DNA of 41,194 bases from a candidate division KSB1 bacterium (GTDB lineage: Bacteria > Zhuqueibacterota > Zhuqueibacteria > Oleimicrobiales > Geothermoviventaceae), in contig JAPDPT010000028.1 in NCBI GenBank assembly GCA_034506315.1, positions 1 to 41,194 on the forward strand, written 5' to 3'. The notes below the pieces were generated by a model. That model saw only the letters and a list, made by a program, of their open reading frames with translations, made no database searches and had not been told where the DNA came from. The stretch's first letter is position 1. Each line of letters starts with the position of its first letter. Shown here in pieces: positions 31,342 through 40,165 of this stretch. Made by a program: the position numbers and the translations under genes.

Positions 31342-33501
31342 ATGACGAAGGTGAGCCCAGGCACAGAGGATGAAGCCGCTCGCTCCCGATTCCAGGTCGT
31401 TCGAATTGCCTTCCTCACAGTGTGGGCTGTCGTATTTCTCCGGACCGCGTGGGTTCAACTTGCGCAGGGGAAAAAGTACACCAAGATGGCCGAGCAACGT
31501 TACATCAGCGTGATCCAGGTGGATCCGGAGCGCGGGCTCATTCGGGATCGGAATGGACAGCCTCTGGTTCTGAATCGCACCACGTACTCACTGGCCGCTG
31601 ACCCAAAACTGATTGAGGCCCCCAGACAGGTGGCAGCGAGGCTGGCGCGTCTCCTCGGCGGAGACGGCGCGCAATACGAGGCCAAATTGCGGCGCAAAGA
31701 CACGCGTTTCGTCTGGCTTGCGCGCGGCCTCTCGCGCCAACTCGCCGAACAGATTCGGGACATGGAGATTCCCGGCCTGCGGCTGGTCCGTGAGAGCAAG
31801 AGGGCCTACCCACACGGACGGCTCGCCAGCCCGATTCTGGGGTTTGTCGGCGCGGAGGGACGCGGCCTGAGCGGCCTCGAGTTCGCCTACGACGAGGAGC
31901 TTCGAGGTAAGCCAGGCGTGGCCTATCTTCAGAGGGACGCCCGCCAGGGGCGCTACTTCGAGGTCTCCCATCCCGCCCAGGAGGCAATCCCCGGAAACGA
32001 CTTGATCCTCACCATTGACTACTCCGTGCAGGAGATCGTGGAACAGGAGTTGGAGGCCACACTGGACGAGTTCCGCGCCGAAAGCGGCACGGTCGTCGTT
32101 CTCCGCCCATCCGCGGGGGAAATCCTTGCGCTGGCTGACTTACCTTCCTTCGATCCTGCCCAGGCCGAGCGCTTTCCCCCCGAGCGATGGCGAGTGAGAG
32201 CCGTCACGGACCCGTACGAGCCGGGCTCCACCTTCAAGCTGGTGACCATCTCCAGCGTGCTGGAGGAAGGGATCCATCAGCCCGCCGACTTGATTCCCGT
32301 CCACGGTGGCCGGCTTGTCTACAAAGGCAAGCTCATCGAGGATGTGGAGCCCCATGACGTGCTCACGGTGCAGCAGGTGTTCGAAGTATCCAGCAACGTC
32401 GGCACGGCAAAGCTGGGAACCATGCTTCCCCCTGCTTCCCTCTACGGGATGGCGCGCGCGTTTGGGTTCGGCGCCCCCACAGGGATTGAGCTTCCCGGCG
32501 AAGTGCCTGGGATCCTCAAGCCGCCGAATGAGTGGTCAGGCTGGACTCCGGCGATGATCGCAATCGGCTACGAAGTGGCGGTGACGCCTCTCCAGCTGGC
32601 CATGGCCTACGCGGCCGTCGCCAATGACGGGATTCTGGTGCGTCCCCATATTGTCCGCGAGATTCGAAGCCGCGATGGCAAGACCAAGTGGCGGTTTCGC
32701 CCAGAGCCGGTACGCCGCGTTCTGGACAAGCAAACGGCCCAGACCCTTAAGACCCTATTGCGCGGAGTAGTGGAGCGAGGCACGGGAGTCAACGCAAGAG
32801 TGCCAGGTCTCCGCATTTACGGCAAGACCGGTACAGCACAGCGCTACGATGTCGCACACGGCACGTACAAGAACCTCGGGTACGCGGCATCGTTCGTCGG
32901 ATTTGCTGAGACCGAGGAAGACACCGTACTGATCCTGGTAGTGATCCGGAATCCGAAGGGGGCTTACTACGGGTCGGTGGTGGCGGCACCTCTGTTCCGG
33001 CGGATCCTTGTGCGGATGTTGCGATTGCCCGGACAGAACCGCTCCATCCTTGCCCAGTCCGGTCCGCAAAGGAGGGAAACAGTGATCGTACACAACTCGG
33101 AAACCGTGGTGGTCCCCGACGTACGGAACCGTACCGTGGAAGTGGCTCAGCGGATCCTGCGCGATCTGGGATTGCGCGCCGAGGCAGAAGGCGAAGGATC
33201 CCTGGTGGCGGCCCAGGACCCCGCCCCTGGGTTCGAGGTTCCCAGAGGCTACGAGGTCAGACTACAGGTCGCCTCTCCCAAGTTCTCCTCCAGCTCTTCC
33301 GCCGTGGTCCCTCGCATGGTGGGCCGCACCCTGAGGGAAGCGATCGCCACGCTGGCCGCTCGCGGCCTGACGGCGGAGATTCAAGGGTCGGGAACGGTGG
33401 TGGAGCAATGGCCGGAGCCAGGGAAGGTGGTGCAGAAAGGCTTCCGCTGCCGACTGCGCTGTCTTCCCAGACTTGAACACGCCGTCCGCTACTTGGAATA
33501 G
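31342..33501 (+). CDS. ftsI: division transpeptidase FtsI (PBP3-type) with two PASTA domains
   Basis: Class B PBP that cross-links septal peptidoglycan with FtsW. N-terminal membrane anchor (VVRIAFLTVWAVVFLRTAWVQLA), pedestal (DPERGLIRDRNGQPLVLNRTTYSL), and transpeptidase with SxxK in EPGSTFKLVTIS (S about 295), SxN in VSSNVGTAKLG (S about 350) and KTG in IYGKTGTAQRYD (K about 495). The C-terminus adds two PASTA repeats (about 589-645, VVVPDVRNRTVEVAQRIL; about 652-710, AVVPRMVGRTLREAIATL). Length of 719 residues fits this architecture, known in SpoVD/PBP2x and in FCB-group FtsI. ATG 31342 has no strong SD. murE, the usual next gene, is missing. Confidence 0.94.
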   Translation: MTKVSPGTEDEAARSRFQVVRIAFLTVWAVVFLRTAWVQLAQGKKYTKMAEQRYISVIQVDPERGLIRDRNGQPLVLNRTTYSLAADPKLIEAPRQVAARLARLLGGDGAQYEAKLRRKDTRFVWLARGLSRQLAEQIRDMEIPGLRLVRESKRAYPHGRLASPILGFVGAEGRGLSGLEFAYDEELRGKPGVAYLQRDARQGRYFEVSHPAQEAIPGNDLILTIDYSVQEIVEQELEATLDEFRAESGTVVVLRPSAGEILALADLPSFDPAQAERFPPERWRVRAVTDPYEPGSTFKLVTISSVLEEGIHQPADLIPVHGGRLVYKGKLIEDVEPHDVLTVQQVFEVSSNVGTAKLGTMLPPASLYGMARAFGFGAPTGIELPGEVPGILKPPNEWSGWTPAMIAIGYEVAVTPLQLAMAYAAVANDGILVRPHIVREIRSRDGKTKWRFRPEPVRRVLDKQTAQTLKTLLRGVVERGTGVNARVPGLRIYGKTGTAQRYDVAHGTYKNLGYAASFVGFAETEEDTVLILVVIRNPKGAYYGSVVAAPLFRRILVRMLRLPGQNRSILAQSGPQRRETVIVHNSETVVVPDVRNRTVEVAQRILRDLGLRAEAEGEGSLVAAQDPAPGFEVPRGYEVRLQVASPKFSSSSSAVVPRMVGRTLREAIATLAARGLTAEIQGSGTVVEQWPEPGKVVQKGFRCRLRCLPRLEHAVRYLE

Positions 33502-33534
33502 ACCTGTACCGGCCGAACGCAACGAGAGCGAGCC

Positions 33535-34920
33535 TTGCGTTACCGAATCGCTGACATCCTCCAGGCGCTGCCCCAGGTCATGGAGTACGTGGGGGACGAG
33601 CGCGGCAAAGACCTATGGTTCGACGGCCTTTCGACGGACTCGCGCACGGTCCAGCCCGGCCAGATGTTCGTCGCGCTACGCGGGGTGCACCACGATGCCC
33701 ATGCCTTTGTCCAGGATGCCCTGGAAAGAGGGGCAGTGGCCGCAGTGGTCCGCCGGGACTGGTTCCGGAGTGGACCGAAGGTCCGCGCGCCTCTGCTCGT
33801 GACCGAGGATACGCTGGACGCTCTCTGCCGGCTCGCCAACTTCCACCGACGACACTTCCAGATACCTGTCGTGGGTCTTACGGGTACGGTGGGGAAGACG
33901 ACCGCAAAGGAGCTGATCGCCTCTGTGCTGGCCCAAAAGTACCGGGTTCTGAAGAGCGAAAGGTCCTACAACAACGCCATCGGTCTTTCCCAGACCCTCG
34001 CGAAGCTGCGGCCTGAGCACGAAATGGCAGTGTGTGAGCTCGGCACGAACCACCCGGGGGAAATTGGAATGCTCGCCGAGGTCCTCGAACCCACGGCGGG
34101 TGTGATCCTGAGCGTGGGTCGAGGCCATCTTGAGTTTCTCGGCGATCTGAACGGTGTCCGCGAGGAGAAATATGCGCTTGCCCGGTGGTTGGCCTCTCAC
34201 GATCGAGGGCCGATCTTTCTAAACGCCGACGACCCGGCGATCCGCTCCTGTCCGCCCGCCGCAGGCAGGTTGGTATGGTTTGGGCAAGATCCACGCGCCG
34301 ACGTCCGCGTGGAGCTCGCTGGGGTGTACGAGGGTCGCCCTGTGCTGCGATTTGCCGGGATGGAGATTCACCTTCCTCTGGCAGGGGTTCACCACCTGAC
34401 CAACGCGGCAGCCGCGGTCGCCGTGGGGCTGCACTTCGGGCTCACGGCCGAGGAGGTGGCTTCAGGTCTTGGGCGCGCGGAAGCCGCACCTCACCGGAGC
34501 CAGGTCATCCGTAAGGGGGGCTTCGTAGTCGTCGACGATACGTACAACTGCAACCCCGAGAGCGCGCGGGCTGCGTGCCGTTTGCTGGTCAGTCTGGACG
34601 GAAGGAGGAAAGTAGCGGTTTTCGGAGACATGCTTGAGCTCGGGGCCAGCTCGGAACGGGAACACGCGCTTCTGGGGAGCGAACTGCGACAATTGGGCGT
34701 TGACGTTTTCTTCGGCTTCGGCCAGTGGATGGTGCACGCGGTGGAGGCAGCGAGGCGTTCGGGCCTTCCAGCCCGGCATTTCGCCGATAAGTCCAAGTTG
34801 GTGGAGGCTCTTCTGGTCGAGGTGCGACCGGGCGACGCCCTTCTCTTCAAGGGATCTCGAGCGATGCGGATGGAAGAGGTCCTCGAACAGTTCCTGGAGA
34901 GGCTCGATGAGGCGGCATAA
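33535..34920 (+). CDS. murF: UDP-MurNAc-tripeptide D-Ala-D-Ala ligase
   Basis: Adds D-Ala-D-Ala to UDP-MurNAc-tripeptide, the last cytoplasmic step before MraY. N-terminal domain (FDGLSTDSRTVQPGQMFVALRGVHHDAHAFVQDAL), ATP-binding loop VGLTGTVGKTTAKELIASVL (about 118-137), central ERSYNNAIGLSQTLAKL and CELGTNHPGEIGMLA, and C-terminal DDTYNCNPESARAACRLL are all typical of MurF. Length of 461 residues is normal. The start is TTG 33535 with GAGAGCGAG upstream. It is 33 bases after ftsI, so there is no room for murE. The other Mur ligases are not in this window. Confidence 0.95.
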   Translation: MRYRIADILQALPQVMEYVGDERGKDLWFDGLSTDSRTVQPGQMFVALRGVHHDAHAFVQDALERGAVAAVVRRDWFRSGPKVRAPLLVTEDTLDALCRLANFHRRHFQIPVVGLTGTVGKTTAKELIASVLAQKYRVLKSERSYNNAIGLSQTLAKLRPEHEMAVCELGTNHPGEIGMLAEVLEPTAGVILSVGRGHLEFLGDLNGVREEKYALARWLASHDRGPIFLNADDPAIRSCPPAAGRLVWFGQDPRADVRVELAGVYEGRPVLRFAGMEIHLPLAGVHHLTNAAAAVAVGLHFGLTAEEVASGLGRAEAAPHRSQVIRKGGFVVVDDTYNCNPESARAACRLLVSLDGRRKVAVFGDMLELGASSEREHALLGSELRQLGVDVFFGFGQWMVHAVEAARRSGLPARHFADKSKLVEALLVEVRPGDALLFKGSRAMRMEEVLEQFLERLDEAA

Positions 34921-35039
34921 AGCCGGGGTCCGGGTAGCAGAACCGGCGAGCGGTCGATAAGGGGAGGATCCAGTTCGGATTCTGAGCGGGTTCAAAGCAG
35001 AGAGCAGGAGGTAGGGTTTAGGGTCAAGTGGGAGGTGGG
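34921..35039 (+). other. murF-mraY spacer with repeated SD-like motifs
   Basis: This 119-base gap carries three purine-rich SD-like stretches (GGGGAGGATC, CAGGAGGTAGGG and the true mraY SD GGGAGGTGGG). I see no convincing small ORF behind the first two. Confidence 0.35.
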
Positions 35040-36125
35040 ATGCTCTATCATTTGCTCTATCCGCTGAAAGTCTACGTGTCGGGCCTCAACCTCATGCGCT
35101 ACATTACCTTTCGGTCCGGAGCCGCGGCCATCACCGCGCTGCTCATCAGTTTCGTTCTGGGCCCGTGGATCATCCGTAAGTTGCGCGAGCACCAGATCGG
35201 CGAGGAGATTCGCAAGGATGGCCCGCCGACGCACCTCAAGAAGGCCGGTACCCCGACGATGGGCGGCCTGATCATCCTGGCCTCCACCGTGGCCCCGACG
35301 CTCCTCTTCGCGCGCCTCGACAATATCTACGTACACCTCATCCTCCTGGCTACCGTGGCGATGGGGGCCGTCGGGTTCCTGGACGACTATCTGAAGGTGG
35401 TGAAGAAAAAACCCAAAGGCCTCATCGGCCGCTACAAGATGGCCGGCCAAATCACCCTTGGCCTGATCATCGGCTCAGTGCTCTACTTCCACCCCCAGTT
35501 TGCGGAGTATCGCTCGGTCACCAGCGTCCCCTTCTTCAAGAACCTCGAGATCGACTTCGGGATCTTCTACATTCCTGTGGTCGTCTTCGTGATCACAGCC
35601 ACGTCCAACAGCGTCAATCTGACGGACGGATTGGACGGACTTGCCATCGGGCTGGTGGCCATCGCCGCGACCGCTTTCGCCGGCATCAGCTACGTCACCG
35701 GTCGTGTCGACTTCAGCGACTACCTGAACATTATCTACCTTCCCGGCACAGGGGAGCTGACTGTCTACTGCCTGGCCCTTGTGGGGGCCTCCCTTGGCTT
35801 CCTGTGGTTCAACTGCTACCCGGCGCAGGTCTTCATGGGTGACACGGGCGCCCTGGCCATCGGAGCAGCCATCGGCACACTGGCGGTGCTCGTTAAAAAA
35901 GAGCTGCTCCTGATCATCATCGGCGGGGTCTTCGTAGCCGAGAGCCTGAGCGTGATGATCCAGGTGTACAGTTTCCGCCGCTGGGGCAAGCGGGTGTTCC
36001 GTATGGCACCCATTCACCATCATTTTGAGATGCTCGGTTGGCCCGAGCCGCGGGTGGTGGTTCGGTTCTGGATTGTGGGCGTGCTCTTGGCTTTGTTCAG
36101 CCTAACCACGTTCAAGATTCGTTGA
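35040..36125 (+). CDS. mraY: phospho-MurNAc-pentapeptide translocase
   Basis: Integral membrane enzyme that makes lipid I from UDP-MurNAc-pentapeptide and undecaprenyl phosphate. Landmarks: KAGTPTMGGLIIL, the Asp-rich FLDDYLKVVKKKPKGLIGRYKM, NSVNLTDGLDGLAIG, MGDTGALAIGAAIGTLAV and the histidine cluster APIHHHFEMLGWPEPRVVVRFWIV. Length of 361 residues and about ten membrane segments are normal. I chose ATG 35040 (MLYHLLYPL), which matches the family N-terminus and has GGGAGG upstream; an in-frame GTG at 35028 falls on the SD. Its stop is 13 bases before ftsW; murD, usual here, is missing. Confidence 0.97.
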   Translation: MLYHLLYPLKVYVSGLNLMRYITFRSGAAAITALLISFVLGPWIIRKLREHQIGEEIRKDGPPTHLKKAGTPTMGGLIILASTVAPTLLFARLDNIYVHLILLATVAMGAVGFLDDYLKVVKKKPKGLIGRYKMAGQITLGLIIGSVLYFHPQFAEYRSVTSVPFFKNLEIDFGIFYIPVVVFVITATSNSVNLTDGLDGLAIGLVAIAATAFAGISYVTGRVDFSDYLNIIYLPGTGELTVYCLALVGASLGFLWFNCYPAQVFMGDTGALAIGAAIGTLAVLVKKELLLIIIGGVFVAESLSVMIQVYSFRRWGKRVFRMAPIHHHFEMLGWPEPRVVVRFWIVGVLLALFSLTTFKIR

Positions 36126-36138
36126 GGTGGGACCCTCA

Positions 36139-37314
36139 ATGGCCGACCGGGGTTGGGACAAGATACTGGCCGGAAGCGTCGTGTTTCTGACCATCGTGGG
36201 CGTATTGATGGTCTTCAGCGCAAGCTCCTACCGCGCCTTGGAGCAGTTCAACGATAGTACCTATTACCTTCGTCAGCATCTGGTGAAGCTCTTGATCGCC
36301 CTGGCGGCCGGCGCTGTAGCGTGGAGGGTCGATTACCGCTGGTTTCTCCGCTACTCGCCCTTGTGCCTGGCCGTTTCCATTGTCCTCCTGGCGTTCGTCT
36401 TGGTGCACGGGCCGACGATCAAGGGAAGTCGGCGATGGATTATGCTCCCGTTTCTGCAGCTTCAGGTCTCTGACATGGCCAAGTTCGCTCTCGTTCTCTT
36501 CTTTGCGCGCACGCTGCCCAATGTGCGGGAGCGCCTCGGGGACTTCCGCCGCGGACTGCTGCCGTTTCTGATGATGGCCGGGCTCATAGCCGCTTTGGTC
36601 AAGCTTGAACCCGATACCGGGACTGCGGTTCTCCTTTTTGCCCTTGCTGTTCTCCTCCTCTTCCTGGCGGGGGCTCGGGTCGCGCACCTGGTGCTGATTT
36701 GCTCGATCGGATTAACGCTCGGCGCTGCGCACACGCTTCGCCACGAATATCAGCGAAAGCGGATCATCGGCTACGTGCAGGCCCTCCGTGGTGAGGAGGT
36801 CCCGTACCACACCGAGCAGGCGGTAATCGGCCTCGGAGTCGGAGGTCTGCTCGGGGTTGGTCTTGGAGAGTCCAAGCAAAAGCTCTATTATCTTCCGGAG
36901 CCCTTCACGGACTCCATCTTCGCCATTCTGGGCGAGGAATTGGGGTTCGTCGGGACCTCAGCTGTACTGGCGGCTTACCTGCTCTTCATGATGCGGGGGC
37001 TACGGATCGCCATCCGCGCGCCCTCGTTCGAAGCGTACCTGCTGGGCGTGGGATTGACGGCAATGGTGGGCCTGTACGCCCTTCTGAATGTGGCCGTGAT
37101 GACGGGGCTGGTTCCCGCCACGGGGATCCCCCTGCCGTTCATCAGCTATGGCGGGAGCAATCTGCTGGTGAACTACGCGGCGGCCGGATTACTGCTGAAC
37201 CTCTCCGGCCAGGCCCGAGACAGTTTTGCCCACTACCCAACTCGGCTCGACTATCGCTGGAGGATATGGCGACGCCTTTCCGGCCGGGACTTGCGGCCTT
37301 GGGGTCGCCGGTAA
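36139..37314 (+). CDS. ftsW: SEDS division glycosyltransferase FtsW
   Basis: Lipid II polymerase of the divisome, partner of FtsI. About ten membrane segments and SEDS motifs: GVLMVFSASSYRALE, LVKLLIALAAGAVAWRVDYRW, GSRRWIMLPFLQLQVSDMAKFALVLFFAR, KLEPDTGTAVLLFALAVLLLF, EPFTDSIFAILGEELGFVGT and GLVPATGIPLPFISYGGSNLLVNYAAAGLLLNLS. Length of 391 residues is normal. ATG 36139 is preferred because GAGGTGG (36124-36130), overlapping the mraY stop, lies 8 bases upstream; a GTG at 36127 lies within that SD. Confidence 0.96.
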   Translation: MADRGWDKILAGSVVFLTIVGVLMVFSASSYRALEQFNDSTYYLRQHLVKLLIALAAGAVAWRVDYRWFLRYSPLCLAVSIVLLAFVLVHGPTIKGSRRWIMLPFLQLQVSDMAKFALVLFFARTLPNVRERLGDFRRGLLPFLMMAGLIAALVKLEPDTGTAVLLFALAVLLLFLAGARVAHLVLICSIGLTLGAAHTLRHEYQRKRIIGYVQALRGEEVPYHTEQAVIGLGVGGLLGVGLGESKQKLYYLPEPFTDSIFAILGEELGFVGTSAVLAAYLLFMMRGLRIAIRAPSFEAYLLGVGLTAMVGLYALLNVAVMTGLVPATGIPLPFISYGGSNLLVNYAAAGLLLNLSGQARDSFAHYPTRLDYRWRIWRRLSGRDLRPWGRR

Positions 37315-37336
37315 GCGGTACGGTGGAGAAGCAGCC

Positions 37337-38473
37337 TTGAGCGCTGTAGACGGGACTCTTCGCGTGGTGATCGCAGGAGGGGGCACAGGAGGGCACCTCT
37401 TCCCTGCCCTGGCCATCGCGGAAGCACTGCGGCGGTTGAACCCCGCCGTGGAGATTGTCTTTTGCGGCTCGGACCGTGGGATCGAGCGCGAGCGGGTTCC
37501 AGCCAGCGGCTTTCCGCTCGTCACCTTCCCGGTCCGCGGTCTGGGCCGTAAGGGGGCTTTTTGGAAGAACGGAGTGGTCATTCTCGGCTTCCTTCGCGCT
37601 TTGGCCGCTGCGATCGGCTGGCTGAGGTCCTTTCGCCCGCGGATTGTGCTTGGCACAGGGGGGTACAGCAGCGCCCCAGCCGTGGTGGGCGCGATCCTGT
37701 GCCGCGTTCCGGTGGTCCTGCAGGAGCAAAACTGCCGGCCAGGTCTGGTAACGCGCCTCCTGAGTCGGTGGGCGTGCGAGGTCTACGTGAGTTTTGAAGA
37801 AAGCCCGCGCTTCCTGGCGAGGCCGAAGCGCGCCGTTGTCGTCGGAAATCCGGTTCGTCCCGGAATCCAGAGGATTCCGAAAGAGGCGGCAAGGGCCTCC
37901 TTCGGGTTTGATCCTCAAAGGCCGGTTGTCCTGGTATTCGGAGGGAGCCAGGGAGCGCGACGAATCAACGAAGTGCTTTTGGCCGGTTTGCCGGGGTTGC
38001 TCGAGCGGACAGAGGCCGTCTTTCTTTGGGGCACCGGTCCGACCCATTTCCAGAACGTAAAGGAGCGCTTGGCTCAGATCCCCCAGGCTGCTGGGCGAGT
38101 CCTCGCGATGCCCTTCATCGAGGACATGGCGAGGGCGTACAGCGCCTGCGAGCTTGCCGTCTGCCGGGCCGGGGCCACCACACTGGCCGAGCTCACGGCC
38201 CTGGGCGTGCCGAGCCTTTTGGTCCCTTATCCCTACGCGGCCGAGGATCACCAGGCCCTCAACGCCAGGGCGCTGGCGGCGCGAGGTGCCGCCGTGGTGA
38301 TCCCAGAGAAGGATCTGACCGGTGAACGACTGGCTGGCACGATTGAAGAGCTCTTGAGCCGGCCCGATCGTCTGCAGGCGATGGCCCGGGCCGCGGCGGC
38401 GTTGGCGCGACCCCAGGCTGCGGAGACGATTGCAGACAGGATCCTGAGTCTCGTTGCGGGGAGCCAGAATTGA
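37337..38473 (+). CDS. murG: UDP-GlcNAc:lipid I GlcNAc transferase
   Basis: Peripheral GT-B enzyme that converts lipid I to lipid II. N-terminal glycine loop VVIAGGGTGGHLFPALAIAEAL, IVLGTGGYSSAPAVVGAILCRVPVVLQEQN, the C-domain VVLVFGGSQGARRINEVLL and the sugar-nucleotide site CRAGATTLAELTALGVPSLLVPYPYAAEDHQALNA are all characteristic. Length of 378 residues is normal. I chose TTG 37337, with TGGAG 9 bases upstream; the open frame begins at 37226 inside ftsW, but those residues do not fit the family. It overlaps murB by 4 bases (TTGA). murC, which often follows murG, is absent. Confidence 0.95.
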   Translation: MSAVDGTLRVVIAGGGTGGHLFPALAIAEALRRLNPAVEIVFCGSDRGIERERVPASGFPLVTFPVRGLGRKGAFWKNGVVILGFLRALAAAIGWLRSFRPRIVLGTGGYSSAPAVVGAILCRVPVVLQEQNCRPGLVTRLLSRWACEVYVSFEESPRFLARPKRAVVVGNPVRPGIQRIPKEAARASFGFDPQRPVVLVFGGSQGARRINEVLLAGLPGLLERTEAVFLWGTGPTHFQNVKERLAQIPQAAGRVLAMPFIEDMARAYSACELAVCRAGATTLAELTALGVPSLLVPYPYAAEDHQALNARALAARGAAVVIPEKDLTGERLAGTIEELLSRPDRLQAMARAAAALARPQAAETIADRILSLVAGSQN

Positions 38474-39423
38474 CCGTCCCGGATTGGGTGAGAGAAGTGG
38501 AGGCCAGGCTGCCCGGCCGGACCCGGCGCGAGGAGCCGCTCGCACCTTACACCACGTATCGGATAGGCGGCCCGGCCCAGCTTTACGTTCTCCCCTCGCG
38601 GCGCGAGGACGTGCAGTGGCTCTTGCGTCGGTGTCAGGCGGAACAGATCCCCTTTCTCGTCCTTGGGGCTGGCTCTAATCTTCTCGTCAGCGACGCGGGC
38701 TTCCGTGGGGTGGTGGTACAGCTGAAGGCCCTGGCGGCTGAGATTGCGATGGGAGGTGTTGAGGTCCGAGCCGGTGCAGCCGTTGAGCTGGCGGGCCTGG
38801 TTCGGCGAGCCTGCGAAGCAGGACTGGCTGGATTGGAGTGTCTTGCCGGCATTCCCGGAACGGTGGGAGGCGCTGCCGTAATGAACGCCGGCGCCTTCGG
38901 AGTCGAGTTTTTCGACCATCTGGTGGATCTGGAGATCGTCGATCTTGCCGGTGACATCCGAAGCGTGGCCGCGTCTCAGGTACCCCACGGTTACCGTCAC
39001 GGGTTCGACCCGGCGCAGGGCATCGTTCTATCCGTGCGCCTCCGATTGGAGAAGGGCGAGCGAAAGCGCCTGCGCCAGGTGGTCGAGGATGTTCTTCGGC
39101 GGCGAAGCGAGAAACAGCCTCTCGAGTATCCTTCGTGCGGAAGCGTATTCAAGCGCCCCGAAGGCGATTACGCGGGCCGGCTGATCGAGGCGTGCGGGCT
39201 CAAGGGGTTGCAGCGCGGTGGGGCCAGGGTCTCGGAAAAGCACGCCAATTTCATCGTGAACACCGGAGGCGCCACGGCCTCGGATGTGCTGTGGCTGATC
39301 CGGGAGGTACGGCGTCGCGTGTTCGAACGATTCGGGGTCCTTCTGGAGCCAGAAGTGCGACTGGTGGGCTTCGAGGAGCCGCTGGAAGAGCTCCTCTCGC
39401 TGGAGAAGGAGGTACAGGCATGA
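38470..39423 (+). CDS. murB: UDP-N-acetylenolpyruvoylglucosamine reductase (type II MurB)
   Basis: FAD-dependent enzyme that completes UDP-MurNAc. Landmarks: [39 protein letters not shown] (FAD site), [24 protein letters not shown], the catalytic serine in [26 protein letters not shown], and the final EPEVRLVG with the catalytic Glu. The usual YR-x-S motif reads YRHGF here, a modest deviation. Absence of the tyrosine loop and the length of 317 residues indicate a type II MurB. TTG 38470 overlaps the murG stop (TTGA). Its stop overlaps the next start (ATGA). Confidence 0.95.
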   Translation: MTVPDWVREVEARLPGRTRREEPLAPYTTYRIGGPAQLYVLPSRREDVQWLLRRCQAEQIPFLVLGAGSNLLVSDAGFRGVVVQLKALAAEIAMGGVEVRAGAAVELAGLVRRACEAGLAGLECLAGIPGTVGGAAVMNAGAFGVEFFDHLVDLEIVDLAGDIRSVAASQVPHGYRHGFDPAQGIVLSVRLRLEKGERKRLRQVVEDVLRRRSEKQPLEYPSCGSVFKRPEGDYAGRLIEACGLKGLQRGGARVSEKHANFIVNTGGATASDVLWLIREVRRRVFERFGVLLEPEVRLVGFEEPLEELLSLEKEVQA

Positions 39424-40112
39424 TGCCGGGGCGTACTCGGATGGCAGGGAACGCCGGATCTCTTATGGGACAGCGCCGAAGCTGGTCAGCGACCGGACCG
39501 TCCGGTGTGAGTCGTCTGGATCAATGGGGTCGAAGGCTTTTCCTCGGCTCGTTCTGCCTGACGGCAGCTTTACACCTGTACCTGGCCATCGGGGACTGGT
39601 CCTCGGGACCCGCCTACGCCTCGGACGGCGCGGCTTCTCCCGAACCGAAAGATGGAGAGCGAGGATTGGAACTGACCACAAGCGTGGAGAAGCCCGTAGC
39701 GCTGTTGGTTGGTCGCGTGATCCTTGCGGTGGACGCTAAAGGTAGGGCGGCTCCCCTGGAGGCGGTCAAAGGGCCGCAGGATCTGCCGGTGATCACGGGT
39801 GTCGGACTTCAGGACGGCGAGGCGCTTGCGCCTGCCCTCGAGGCGCTCGAGCGTTTGCGCAAATCCAGCTTTGCTCTGTACGGAAGACTTTCCGAACTTC
39901 ACTGCACCCAGGACGGAGAATGGATCGCTTATCTGGTGGATCATTCTCTCCCGGTGGCCCTCGGTTCAGGCCCCTTAATGGAGAAGCTGGAGCTTCTGGC
40001 AAAGACTTTACCTGTTCTCGAGAAAGAGGAGGATCTGAGCCGGGTAACCGATCTGGACCTGCGTTTTGATTCGCAAATCGTGGTTCGCTACGCCCATGGG
40101 CGCTCATCGTGA
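39420..40112 (+). CDS. ftsQ: FtsQ/DivIB-like division protein apparently lacking a POTRA domain
   Basis: A 230-residue bitopic protein: basic cytoplasmic N-terminus, one membrane segment (LFLGSFCLTAALHLYLAI, about 40-57), then only about 25 low-complexity residues before a segment resembling the FtsQ beta domain (ELTTSVEKPVALLVGRVILAVDAKG ... DLPVITGVGL, then LHCTQDGEWIAYLVDHSLPVALG ... VTDLDLRFDSQIVVRYAHG). In typical FtsQ a POTRA domain of about 70 residues occupies that gap. ATG 39420 has an excellent AAGGAGGT 6-7 bases upstream and overlaps the murB stop. The frame is open further upstream within murB, but that part is out-of-frame noise. Position between murB and ftsA supports FtsQ. Confidence 0.8.
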   Translation: MMPGRTRMAGNAGSLMGQRRSWSATGPSGVSRLDQWGRRLFLGSFCLTAALHLYLAIGDWSSGPAYASDGAASPEPKDGERGLELTTSVEKPVALLVGRVILAVDAKGRAAPLEAVKGPQDLPVITGVGLQDGEALAPALEALERLRKSSFALYGRLSELHCTQDGEWIAYLVDHSLPVALGSGPLMEKLELLAKTLPVLEKEEDLSRVTDLDLRFDSQIVVRYAHGRSS

Positions 40113-40165
40113 GCGGTGGGGCTGGGGCGTGGGAAAGAGCGGGGCAATAGCATGGAGGCTAGGCG

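Noticed and set aside
37142..38545. 467-residue open frame on the minus strand
   Set aside because: Antisense to ftsW/murG, both well supported; the translation is low-complexity.
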